A DNA stretch of 56,676 bases from Mycolicibacterium austroafricanum (GCF_902705885.1 NZ_CACSIP010000012.1:1-56676), one strand, 5' to 3'. Shown: positions 16,915-25,046, counted from the stretch's first letter. The notes: generated from the sequence alone by a model not told the origin. Program-made: numbers and translations.

Positions 16915-17994
16915 ATGACAACCCTCATCGACTTCATCCTCGACCTGTTCCGCAGCCCCGCCGCAGCGACGTCTTTTGTCATCGACCCCGACGGCGCATT
17001 GCGTGACGCCGGCCTGCCCAACGTGACCGCAGCCCAGCTGGCGTCGGTCGCCGCGACTGCGGCGCCGGCCGGTTACATGTTCGGTAGCGGCGACCCGGTG
17101 CTGGGCTTGCAGCGCGCGGTGAGCGACCATCACAACCTCAACACCAGCTTCGCCTCGCCGTTCTCGCCGCAGACCACTTTCGCGCCGGACACCAACACCG
17201 AGTTGGGCAGCCGCAACAACACCGATCTGCTGAGCGGCAACAACGTTCCCGTCGCCAGCCCGGACCAGGCCGCGGGCGCCAACGCCCAGAACGGCGCGTT
17301 CAACCTCGGCTTCGGCGACATCACCCTCGGCGACAAGACCAGCAACACCGCCACCGACGGTGGTGTGGTGGTCGGCGGCGACAACGACGGTGACATCGTC
17401 AGCGGAGACGGCGCCGCGCTCGGCGACGGCAACACCATGAACAACGGTGACATCCTGGCCGGCTCCGGCTCCAACGTCGTGGTCGGCAAGGACAACGAGG
17501 TCGAGGACAATTCGCAGACCGCGGGTGGTGACCTCATCGCCGACAACGACGCCCCGGTGCTCAACGACGTCGACACCAGCGGCGGCAACGGCGGCGGCGC
17601 AGCCGGCGGCGACAGCCTGATCGGCATCGGCAGTGGCAACGCGGCCGGTGGCGACGGCGGCAGCGGTGGCGGCATCATCATCACCGACAACGACGTCAAC
17701 ACCGGCACCCAGATCGACGGGAACTACGGCAGCGACAACACCGAGGACAACTCGGTCAACACGTCGGTGCAGACGGAGACCACGTCGTCGACGGAGAGCT
17801 CGATCGAGGACAACTCCTCGAACTTCGAGTCCAACATCGGGTCGGGCAACGAGACCAACACCGATCTGTTCTCGGGCAACAGCACCGAGACCGAGCTGTT
17901 CTCGGGCAACGACACCGGTTTCGAGACCAACACCGGGATCGACACCGACGTCGCGTCGAACAACAGCACCGACACGTCACTGGACGCGTTCTGA
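16915..17994 (+). CDS. iniB: isoniazid-inducible protein IniB
   Basis: 359 aa. An N-terminal helical domain of ~70 residues (MTTLIDFILDLFRSPAAA) is followed by an extraordinarily Asn/Asp/Gly/Thr-rich chain with recurring GDGN, SGNN and FSGN(S/D)T units and no hydrophobic core, and no Cys. IniB is the first gene of the cell-wall-stress operon; its biochemical role is unknown. ATG 16915 is supported by the AGAAAGG site; longer in-frame starts would run through the promoter. A hairpin terminator or attenuator separates it from iniA. Confidence 0.88.
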   Translation: MTTLIDFILDLFRSPAAATSFVIDPDGALRDAGLPNVTAAQLASVAATAAPAGYMFGSGDPVLGLQRAVSDHHNLNTSFASPFSPQTTFAPDTNTELGSRNNTDLLSGNNVPVASPDQAAGANAQNGAFNLGFGDITLGDKTSNTATDGGVVVGGDNDGDIVSGDGAALGDGNTMNNGDILAGSGSNVVVGKDNEVEDNSQTAGGDLIADNDAPVLNDVDTSGGNGGGAAGGDSLIGIGSGNAAGGDGGSGGGIIITDNDVNTGTQIDGNYGSDNTEDNSVNTSVQTETTSSTESSIEDNSSNFESNIGSGNETNTDLFSGNSTETELFSGNDTGFETNTGIDTDVASNNSTDTSLDAF

Positions 17995-18017
17995 AACACC
18001 GCGACCGCGTAGCGCAG

Positions 18018-18049
18018 CTGGCGGGGACCGTGATGGTCCCCGCCAGTTT
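18018..18049 (+). terminator. hairpin (terminator or attenuator) between iniB and iniA
   Basis: CTGGCGGGGACC (18018-18029) pairs perfectly with GGTCCCCGCCAG (18035-18046): a 12-bp stem with a 5-nt loop followed by TTT. Within an operon this would lower iniA/iniC expression relative to iniB, or protect the iniB 3' end. Confidence 0.7.
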
Positions 18050-18093
18050 CGCGCGCCTACCTTTGAATCACTGAACAGGACAAAGGGGCACCA

Positions 18094-19929
18094 ATGACGC
18101 AACCCACCAAGGTGATCGTCGAGCTCATCGACCACACCAGCACGATCGCCGACACCAACGAGCGCGGCGATCTGGTGTCCCGGCTGGCGTGGGCGAAGCG
18201 GCGGATCAGCGATCCGCAGGTCCGGGTGGTGATCGCCGGTCAGCTCAAACAGGGCAAGAGTCAGCTGCTCAACTCACTGCTGAACATGCCGGTCGCCCGT
18301 GTGGGAGACGACGAGTCCACGGTGCTGGCCACCGTGGTGTCCTACGGCGAGCAGGCTTCGGCGCGGTTGGTGGTGGCGCGGCCCGACGGGGAGGAGCCCG
18401 AACTCGTCGAGATCCCCACCAGCGACCTCGGCAACGATCTGCGCCGCGCCCCGCAGGCCGGTGGCCGTGAGGTGCTGCGGGTCGAGGTGACCGCGCCCAG
18501 CCCGCTGCTCAAGGGCGGTCTGGCGTTCATCGACACCCCGGGGGTCGGCGGCCACGGTCAGCCGCACCTGTCGTCGACGCTGGGCCTGCTTCCCGATGCC
18601 GACGCGATGCTGATGCTCAGCGACACCAGCGGTGAGTTCACCGAACCCGAGATGACGTTCATCCGGCAGGCACTCGAGATCTGCCCGGTCGCCGCGATCG
18701 TCGCGAGTAAGACCGACCTGTACCCACACTGGCGGCAGGTGGTCGACGCCAACACCGGCCACCTGCGTCGTGCCGGCGTCACCGCGCCGATGATCCCGGC
18801 GTCGTCGACGCTGCGCAGCCATGCCGTGAAGCTCAACGACAAGGAACTCAACGAGGAATCGAACTTCCCGGCGATCGTGAAGTTCCTGTCCGAGGACGTG
18901 CTCGCCCGCCACCACGACCGGTTGCGCGGACAGGTGACGGCGGAGGTCCGGGCAGCTGCCGAGCATCTGAAACTGGCTCTGGAGGCCGAACTCTCGGCGC
19001 TGGCCGATCCGCAGGCCCGCGACGGTCTGACCGCCGACCTCGAGCGTCGCAAGCAGGAGGCCCAGGACGCGTTGCAGCAGACCGCGTTGTGGCAGCAGAT
19101 CCTCAACGACGGCATCTCGGACCTGACCGCCGACGTCGACCACGACCTGCGGCACCGGTTCCGCAACATCACCCAGTACACCGAGAACGCGATCGACTCC
19201 TGTGATCCGACCCAGCACTGGGCCGAGATCGGCGCCGAGCTCGAGGACGCCGTCGCCACGGCGGTCGGGGACAACTTCGTGTGGGCGTATCAACGGGCCG
19301 AGGTCCTGGCCGCCGAGGTGGCCAGGACGTTCACCGAAGCCGGGCTGAATGCCGTGCGCATGCCCGCGATCAACCCCCGCGACATGGGCGCCGGGATGGA
19401 CGAGTTCAAGTCGCTGACGGCGCTGGAGGCCAAACCGATCCGCGTCGGAGACCGGATGGTCTCGGGTATGCGCGGGTCCTTCGGCGGGGTGTTGATGTTC
19501 GGCATGTTGACGTCGGTGGCCGGCCTCGGGATGTTCAACCCGTTGTCACTGGGCGCCGGAGCGCTGATCGGCCGAAAGGCCTACAAGGAGGAGATGGACA
19601 ACCGGATGCTGCGGATCCGCAGCGACGCCAAGATGAACGTCCGTCGCTTCGTCGACGATGTCGCGTTCGTGGTGAGCAAGGAGTCCAGGGACCGGCTCAA
19701 GGGGATCCAGCGGCAGTTGCGCGACCACTACCGCGAGATCGCGAACCAGACCACCCGCTCGCTCAACGAGTCGCTGCAGGCCACTGTCGCAGCGGTCAAG
19801 ATGGAGGAGGCCGAGCGCAACACCCGGGTCAAGGAGCTCGAGCGCCAGCTCAACATCCTGCGGCAGGTTCTCGATCACGCGGACAAGCTCGCCACGGCGA
19901 CGGGGTCACTAAGCTCGAACGGTCAATAG
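18094..19929 (+). CDS. iniA: dynamin-like GTPase IniA
   Basis: 611 aa bacterial dynamin. The GTPase domain has G1 GQLKQGKS (residues 49-56), the switch Thr region, G3 DTPGVGG, and G4 SKTD (~residue 207). A helical bundle follows with a hydrophobic paddle-like segment (FGGVLMFGMLTSVAGLGMFNPLSLGAGALIG, ~residues 468-498), then a coiled-coil C-terminus. M. smegmatis IniA was shown to be a membrane-fission dynamin-like protein acting at the inner membrane. In M. tuberculosis the gene is induced by isoniazid and ethambutol. ATG 18094 has AAAGGGG upstream. Confidence 0.95.
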   Translation: MTQPTKVIVELIDHTSTIADTNERGDLVSRLAWAKRRISDPQVRVVIAGQLKQGKSQLLNSLLNMPVARVGDDESTVLATVVSYGEQASARLVVARPDGEEPELVEIPTSDLGNDLRRAPQAGGREVLRVEVTAPSPLLKGGLAFIDTPGVGGHGQPHLSSTLGLLPDADAMLMLSDTSGEFTEPEMTFIRQALEICPVAAIVASKTDLYPHWRQVVDANTGHLRRAGVTAPMIPASSTLRSHAVKLNDKELNEESNFPAIVKFLSEDVLARHHDRLRGQVTAEVRAAAEHLKLALEAELSALADPQARDGLTADLERRKQEAQDALQQTALWQQILNDGISDLTADVDHDLRHRFRNITQYTENAIDSCDPTQHWAEIGAELEDAVATAVGDNFVWAYQRAEVLAAEVARTFTEAGLNAVRMPAINPRDMGAGMDEFKSLTALEAKPIRVGDRMVSGMRGSFGGVLMFGMLTSVAGLGMFNPLSLGAGALIGRKAYKEEMDNRMLRIRSDAKMNVRRFVDDVAFVVSKESRDRLKGIQRQLRDHYREIANQTTRSLNESLQATVAAVKMEEAERNTRVKELERQLNILRQVLDHADKLATATGSLSSNGQ

Positions 19930-19959
19930 TCGGGCGAGCGGGACGGGACTGGGCGAACC

Positions 19960-21471
19960 CTGAGCACAAGCGACCAAGTGCGGGCCATCCTCGGGGGCAC
20001 CATCGCGGCCTACCGGGCCGATCCCGCCTACCGCCAACGTCCGGACCTGCAGCGCGAACTCGAGCGCATCGGCGGCCGGCTCAACCAGCCCATGCGCATC
20101 GCGTTGGCCGGCACGCTCAAGGCCGGCAAGTCGACTCTGGTCAACGCCCTGGTCGGCGAGGACATCGCTCCGACCGACGCGACCGAGGCGACGCGCATCG
20201 TCACCTGGTTCCGTCACGGCCCCACCCCGAAGGTGACCGCCAACCATCGCGGCGGGCGACGTTCCAACGTGCCGATCACCCGGCGGTCGGACGGTCCTGC
20301 GCAGGAGCGGGGCCTGACGTTCGACATGGCGATGCTCGACTCCGACGACATCGTCGACCTCGACGTCGAATGGCCGGCTGCCGAACTGACCGACGCGACG
20401 ATCATCGACACGCCCGGCACCTCGTCGCTGTCCCGCGACGTCTCGGCCCGCACGTTGCGGTTGCTGGTGCCCGACGACGGCGTGCCCCGGGTCGATGCCG
20501 TGGTGTTCCTGCTGCGCACCCTCAACGCCGCCGACATCGCGCTGCTCAAGCAGATCGGTCAGCTGGTCGGCGGCTCGTCCGGCGCGCTCGGGGTGATCGG
20601 GGTGGCCTCCCGCGCCGACGAGATCGGGGCAGGCCGCATCGACGCGATGTTGTCGGCCAAGGACGTCGCGCAGCGGTTCACCGCAGAGATGGACCGCACC
20701 GGCATCTGCCAGGCCGTGGTGCCGGTGTCGGGTCTGTTGGCGCTGACCGCCCGCACGCTGCGGCAGAGCGAGTTCGTGGCGCTGGAGAAACTCGCCGCGG
20801 TGGAGCCCGCCGCATTGGCCAAAGCGATGCTGTCGGTCGACCGATTCGTGCGCGAGGACGGCAGCGAAGCCGCGTTGCCGGTTGATGCCGCGACCCGCGC
20901 GGCGCTGCTGGACCGGTTCGGGATGTTCGGGATCCGGATCTCGATCGCCGTGCTGCGCGCCGGGGTCACCGACTCGGTGGCGCTGGCCGACGAACTGCTC
21001 GAACGCAGCGGTCTGGTGGCGCTGCGCGAGGTGATCGACCAGCAGTTCGCGCAGCGCTCCGATCTGCTCAAAGCGCATACCGCGCTGTTGTCGCTGCGAC
21101 AGTTCGTGCAACGCAATCCGGTGTACGCGACCCCGCAGATTCTCGCCGACATCGAGCCGCTGCTGGCCGACACCCACGCGTTCGAGGAACTCCGGCTGAT
21201 CAGCCAGTTGCGGTCCCGATCGACCACCCTCAACCCTGACGAGATGGCCTCGTTGCGCCGCCTGATCGGCGGCTCCGGAACCGATGCCGCCAGCCGACTG
21301 GGACTGCGGGCGGACGCCCCCGACGACGGGCCGCGCGCCGCCTTCGCCGCAGCTCAGCGGTGGCGTCGCCGGGCTGATCACCCCCTCAACGACCCGTTCA
21401 CCGCGCGGGCCTGCCGGGCGGCGGTGCGCAGCGCGGAGGCCCTGGTCGCCGACTACGCGCGCGGCAGGTAG
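19960..21471 (+). CDS. iniC: dynamin-like GTPase IniC
   Basis: Second dynamin-family GTPase, partner of IniA. It has G1 GTLKAGKST, G3 IDTPGTSSLS and a G4-like VASRADE, followed by helices and Arg-rich ends (AAAQRWRRRADHPLNDPF). The start is uncertain. The first conventional start is GTG 19978, but the codons from CTG 19960 read L-STSDQVRAIL, matching the N-terminus I recall for M. tuberculosis IniC (MSTSDRVRAIL), so a CTG start is likely. No strong SD is visible. It lies 30 bp after iniA in the same operon. Confidence 0.93.
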   Translation: MSTSDQVRAILGGTIAAYRADPAYRQRPDLQRELERIGGRLNQPMRIALAGTLKAGKSTLVNALVGEDIAPTDATEATRIVTWFRHGPTPKVTANHRGGRRSNVPITRRSDGPAQERGLTFDMAMLDSDDIVDLDVEWPAAELTDATIIDTPGTSSLSRDVSARTLRLLVPDDGVPRVDAVVFLLRTLNAADIALLKQIGQLVGGSSGALGVIGVASRADEIGAGRIDAMLSAKDVAQRFTAEMDRTGICQAVVPVSGLLALTARTLRQSEFVALEKLAAVEPAALAKAMLSVDRFVREDGSEAALPVDAATRAALLDRFGMFGIRISIAVLRAGVTDSVALADELLERSGLVALREVIDQQFAQRSDLLKAHTALLSLRQFVQRNPVYATPQILADIEPLLADTHAFEELRLISQLRSRSTTLNPDEMASLRRLIGGSGTDAASRLGLRADAPDDGPRAAFAAAQRWRRRADHPLNDPFTARACRAAVRSAEALVADYARGR

Positions 21472-21534
21472 CGGCGCGGGATCGGGTGAGCCGGGGACGC
21501 CTAACGTTTTCGTGCTCGCAAACGACTAACAGAT

Positions 21535-23367
21535 ATGCGCAGTTCTCTGGGTGTCTCGTTGGGCGCAGCTAACCTCGTCGCAGTCGCCGACGGACGGCCG
21601 ACAGTCCGGCGGGCGGTGGTGACGCTGCCCGGTGGTGTGTCGCTGACGGGGTTCGTCGACCGTGTCGGTGACCCGGTGCCACTGGTGGCGCCCGACGGCT
21701 CCAGCCACCATGCGGACCGGTTGGCTGCGACCGCCATCGAAACGTTGACCCGGATCGCCCGGCCGCAGCGGCGGCCCGACGTCGCCGCCGTCGCGGTGCC
21801 CGCGCACTGGCCGGAGTCGGCGGTGGCGGCGCTGCGCGCCCGCGTTCCGCATCTGACCGTGGTGTCCGACGCGGTGGCCGCACTCACCGTGCTGCAGACC
21901 GACCCCGGGCTGCCGACACGCGGTGTGGTGGCGCTGTGCGATTTCGGTGCCACGGGCAGCAGCATCACGCTGGCCGATGCCGGCAACGGCTTCGCGCCGA
22001 TCGGGCAGACGGTCCGCTACCCCGACTTCTCCGGGGACCTCATCGACCAGGCCGTGCTGGGCCGCGTGCTCACCGACCTGGAGGTCGACCCGGCAGGCAC
22101 GTCGGCGGTCGAGTCGCTGAGCGAGTTGCGTGAGCAGTGCCGTGCCGCGAAGGAGCGGCTGACTGGTGCGACCGCCACCGGGCTGGTCGGTGCCGGGGCG
22201 AGGATCCGGCTGACCCGAGCGGAACTCGAGGCGGTGATGCGGGCTCCGCTCGATGGGTTCGTCGAGGTGCTGCTCGACATGCTGCTGCGGAACCGGATCG
22301 CTGCGACACAGCTCGCGGCGATCGCCACAGTAGGTGGCGGTGCGCGTATTCCGCTTGTCACCCAACGGCTTTCGGAGACTCTTCGGCTGCCTGTGACCAC
22401 CACGCCCTACGCGCAGGCCGCGGCCGCGGCCGGGGCGGAGCTACTCGCCCTGCGGGGCGCCGAACACGAGGCGCGCACCGCGCTCGTCTCGGCACCTGGG
22501 CTGCCCGAGACGGTGGCGGCTGCGGCGGTTCCGCTGGCCTGGTCGGCGGAGACCACCGACCTCGGCGCCACCGGGTTCGGCGACACCCAGTTCGTCGAAC
22601 CCGTCTATGAGTCGGCCGACGCGCGACCCGACGTCCACTTCGATCCGCGAGGTGACGATGTCCCCGAGTTCGACCCGCTGCCCTGGTATCGGCGGCCCGG
22701 CGTGTTGTTCGCCGGTGCGGCCTGTCTGGCCGCGGTGGCGATGACGGGCTTGGTGCTGACCACGCAGACCGGTCAAGCCGACACCTCCCCGGCCGGCGCG
22801 TCCGGGATCTCCACACCGGTGGCGACGCAGCCGATGGAGGCGCTTGCCCCGCTCACCGCGTTGCCGCCTCCACCGGCGACCGAGACGGTGGTCGCGAACG
22901 CTCCTGCACCGCGGGTGGTCCAGGTGTCTCCTCAGGGGCCGCCGCCCCCACGGCGGGTGGTCGCCAAGCAGGCGGCGCCGCCGGTGATTCCTCTCCCTGC
23001 GGCCCCTGCGACATCCGCCGCGCCGGAACCGACACCGACATCGACACCAGAGCCGACCCCGACACCTTCGCCGACCCCGACGCCTTCGGCCACGCCGGAG
23101 CCAACCCCGACGCCTTCGCCGACTCCGGAGCCAACCCCGACACCTTCGCCGACTCCGGAACCAACCCCGACGCCTTCGCCGACACCGGAGCCGACCCCTA
23201 CACCGACGCCGACGCCGACTCCGGAACCTTCGCCGACACCGGAACCGACGGCCACGCCCGAGCCGCAGCAGACGCCACCACCTGAGCCCGGAACGTCAGC
23301 CGTCCCCGAGGCGGTCGCCGACTCCGAATGCGCGCCTGACTCGGCTTCCGGCTGCCAGGCCGGCTAG
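21535..23367 (+). CDS. Hsp70-fold membrane protein with Pro/Thr-rich tail (second copy)
   Basis: 610 aa paralogue of the protein at 14075-15895. Both share the block GFVDRVGDPVPLVAxDGSxH near residue 40-60. The phosphate-1 loop is LGVSLGAANL, again without the Hsp70 Asp; phosphate-2 is CDFGATGSSITLAD; the adenosine motif is TVGGGARIPLVTQRL. It then has PLPWYRRPGVLFAG, one membrane helix (~385-405) and a ~200-residue Pro-rich outer tail with a TPSPTPEPTP repeat, ending with two Cys. It starts 63 bp after iniC and is likely the last gene of the ini operon. Its TAG overlaps the pcp stop from the other strand. Role unknown. Confidence 0.8.
   Translation: MRSSLGVSLGAANLVAVADGRPTVRRAVVTLPGGVSLTGFVDRVGDPVPLVAPDGSSHHADRLAATAIETLTRIARPQRRPDVAAVAVPAHWPESAVAALRARVPHLTVVSDAVAALTVLQTDPGLPTRGVVALCDFGATGSSITLADAGNGFAPIGQTVRYPDFSGDLIDQAVLGRVLTDLEVDPAGTSAVESLSELREQCRAAKERLTGATATGLVGAGARIRLTRAELEAVMRAPLDGFVEVLLDMLLRNRIAATQLAAIATVGGGARIPLVTQRLSETLRLPVTTTPYAQAAAAAGAELLALRGAEHEARTALVSAPGLPETVAAAAVPLAWSAETTDLGATGFGDTQFVEPVYESADARPDVHFDPRGDDVPEFDPLPWYRRPGVLFAGAACLAAVAMTGLVLTTQTGQADTSPAGASGISTPVATQPMEALAPLTALPPPPATETVVANAPAPRVVQVSPQGPPPPRRVVAKQAAPPVIPLPAAPATSAAPEPTPTSTPEPTPTPSPTPTPSATPEPTPTPSPTPEPTPTPSPTPEPTPTPSPTPEPTPTPTPTPTPEPSPTPEPTATPEPQQTPPPEPGTSAVPEAVADSECAPDSASGCQAG
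23029..23275 (+). repeat. 30-bp-period coding repeat (TPSPTPEPTP)
   Basis: Imperfect tandem copies of a ~30-bp unit encode TPSPTPEPTP in the tail of the second Hsp70-like protein, degenerating into TPTPTP and EPSPTPEPT. The high identity between units makes copy-number change by slippage plausible. Confidence 0.75.
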
Positions 23368-24032
23368 ATCTGCAGGCGGGACGGGAACGGGTCGGCGATG
23401 TCGTCGGTGTGTGTCACCGCCGCCTCGATCGCAGCCGAGATTCCCGCCGCTGCCGTGTCCACCGACATGCTGGGAGCGCCCAGGTTGCGGTCGAGCGCGG
23501 CGACCTCGGGCAGATGGGGCAGGTGCAGCCAGCCCGCCCGGATCGGCAGGTCGTGCCGGGCGATGTGGTGCAGCATCCCGTACAGCAGGTGATTGCACAC
23601 GAAAGTGCCGGCGGCGTCGGACAAGTCGGCGGGAATGCCGGCTCGGCGCATCGCGATCACCATCGCGCGGTTGGGTGTGGTGGCCCAGTAGGCGACGGGA
23701 CCGTCGGGGGCGGTGGGTTGCCCGTTCAGTACTTCTCCGGCGGTGTCGGCGACCCCGTAGCGCGCGCAGTCGTTGAGGTTCTGCGCCAGCCGTTCAACCG
23801 TGATCATGGAACGCCCGCCGAACTCCCCGAGCATGATCAACAGCTCAGGTCCCACTTCGTCGACCGCCTGAACGGTTGCCGCGACGGACTCGAAGTATGC
23901 GCCGGGCACGATCCGCGACACCACCGAGGCGCCGGCGATGACTCGGCCGTCCACGGCCTCCGCGGCCAGCTGCGCGGGATTGGTGGGGGTATCGGCATAA
24001 GGCCCGAAACCGGTGACAAGCACCTTCGTCAC
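23364..24032 (-). CDS. pcp: pyrrolidone-carboxylate peptidase
   Basis: Cysteine peptidase (C15) removing N-terminal pyroglutamate. The 222-aa protein has VLVTGFGPYADTPTNPA, Glu80 in GGRSMITVERLAQN, the nucleophile Cys146 in GTFVCNHLLYG, and His170 in GWLHLPHLPE, completing the Glu-Cys-His triad. GTG 24032 is the only start near the family N-terminus. Its stop codon overlaps that of the second Hsp70-like gene (CTAG). The small membrane protein gene ends 8 nt upstream of it, so pcp may be the last gene of that leftward unit. Confidence 0.93.
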   Translation of the reverse strand: MTKVLVTGFGPYADTPTNPAQLAAEAVDGRVIAGASVVSRIVPGAYFESVAATVQAVDEVGPELLIMLGEFGGRSMITVERLAQNLNDCARYGVADTAGEVLNGQPTAPDGPVAYWATTPNRAMVIAMRRAGIPADLSDAAGTFVCNHLLYGMLHHIARHDLPIRAGWLHLPHLPEVAALDRNLGAPSMSVDTAAAGISAAIEAAVTHTDDIADPFPSRLQI

Positions 24033-24040
24033 AGCTGGAC

Positions 24041-24526
24041 TCAGGGCTCTGCCGGCGGCGGCGGAGTCTCCGTCACTGTCTCGGTTTCGGTCTGGGTGAC
24101 GGTGCTGGTACTGGTGCTCGTGGTGACCGACGTGGTCGGCGTCGTCGTGGTTGTTGTCGTTGTTGTCGTGGTGGTCGTCGGCTCGGTGGTGGTCGGGGCG
24201 ACCTCGGTGGTCGTCGTCGGGGTGGCGGTCTCGGTCACTGTCGCGGGGGGCACCACGGCCGGGGCCGGGGTCGACGTCACCGGTGTGAGGGATGTCGTCG
24301 TGGTGGTGTCCGACGTCGAGTCGCCGGTGATGGCCTTGGCCAGCCCGTAGACGATCAGGGCGATAAGCACCGCGCCGATCGCGCCGAACGCGACCAGTGC
24401 CACCGGCTTGCGGTACCAGGGCACACCGCCGGGCGGCGGCTCGTCGTAGGAGCCGTAGTTGCTGAGCTGGGTCGGCTCCTCGTCCGAGTAGTTGTTCGGG
24501 TCGTCAGGAGATCCGTAGCGCGCCAC
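24041..24526 (-). CDS. single-pass membrane protein with Thr-rich tail (A)
   Basis: 161 aa. A short acidic/Asn/Ser/Tyr N-terminus containing EPTQL leads to PPPGGVPWYRKP, one strongly hydrophobic helix (~45-67), then ~90 residues dominated by Thr, Ser, Val and Pro. The PWY-basic-P/TM/Thr-tail arrangement is the same as in both Hsp70-like proteins nearby, as if only their C-terminal module were present. GTG 24526 is set by a TACTAT -10 just 8 nt upstream, implying a leaderless mRNA. No enzymatic domain. Function unknown. Confidence 0.75.
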   Translation of the reverse strand: MARYGSPDDPNNYSDEEPTQLSNYGSYDEPPPGGVPWYRKPVALVAFGAIGAVLIALIVYGLAKAITGDSTSDTTTTTSLTPVTSTPAPAVVPPATVTETATPTTTTEVAPTTTEPTTTTTTTTTTTTTPTTSVTTSTSTSTVTQTETETVTETPPPPAEP

Positions 24527-24534
24527 GAATCCCG

Positions 24535-24540
24535 ATAGTA
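24535..24540 (-). promoter_or_regulatory. -10 element of leaderless membrane protein A
   Basis: TACTAT on the minus strand with exactly 8 nt (CGGGATTC) before the GTG at 24526; no Shine-Dalgarno sequence. Identical hexamer and spacing to the element at 25015-25020. Confidence 0.55.
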
Positions 24541-24553
24541 GGCGCGCTCGCCG

Positions 24554-25006
24554 CTACGGAGCCGGGTTCAGCGTGCGTGTCACGTTGGTGCGCGGGCGGT
24601 TGCGGGTGGTTCGTGAGGTGGAATCGTCGTCCGCGTCGTCCTCGCGTGTCCTGGGAGGGCGGTAGTTCGGGTTCCGGCCAGGTGATTCCGAGGTGTCGGC
24701 GGTGCTCGGAGGCGTCAGGTCGGGATTGATGTCGGTGGTGACCGGCGGGCTGGTGCTGGTGATGGTCCCGGTCGTGGTGCGCGTCGGCGACCGGGTCTCG
24801 GTGGCCGAGGTCCCCGAGTCGATGTAGTTGATGGGTGCCTGCGGCGGATCGTTGAACTGCCGGGTGCCCCAGCTGATCGTGACGACCAGCAGCGCGATCG
24901 CGGCCATGCCCGCCAGGCTGGCTCCGAGCAAGGTCGAGGTGCGGTTGTGCCAGGGGACGGGTGGCGCCTCCCCATGGGCGTCTTCGTCTCGATCCCGGCT
25001 GCTCAC
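24554..25006 (-). CDS. single-pass membrane protein with Thr/Pro/Arg-rich tail (B)
   Basis: 150 aa. N-terminus SSRDRDEDAHGEAPPVPWHN, one helix (~25-47, LLGASLAGMAAIALLVVTISW), then a low-complexity Thr/Ser/Pro/Asp/Arg tail. It is a relative of protein A with a degenerate PWY motif (PWHNR). Three nested GTG starts are possible. GTG 25006 is preferred because TACTAT lies 8 nt upstream, the same geometry as gene A; an alternative is GTG 25012. It lies 27 bp upstream of gene A on the same strand. Confidence 0.7.
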   Translation of the reverse strand: MSSRDRDEDAHGEAPPVPWHNRTSTLLGASLAGMAAIALLVVTISWGTRQFNDPPQAPINYIDSGTSATETRSPTRTTTGTITSTSPPVTTDINPDLTPPSTADTSESPGRNPNYRPPRTREDDADDDSTSRTTRNRPRTNVTRTLNPAP

Positions 25007-25014
25007 GGCCACCG

Positions 25015-25020
25015 ATAGTA
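25015..25020 (-). promoter_or_regulatory. -10 element of leaderless membrane protein B
   Basis: TACTAT on the minus strand with 8 nt (CGGTGGCC) before GTG 25006. Hexamer, the following CGG and the spacing match the promoter of gene A, suggesting duplicated promoters. Confidence 0.55.
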
Positions 25021-25046
25021 GCCGCGGATACCGGTCGGACGCTGAC

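Noticed and set aside
23029..23275. CRISPR-like repeat array
   Set aside because: The 30-bp periodicity encodes TPSPTPEPTP continuously in frame, has no spacers, and lies inside a membrane protein gene.
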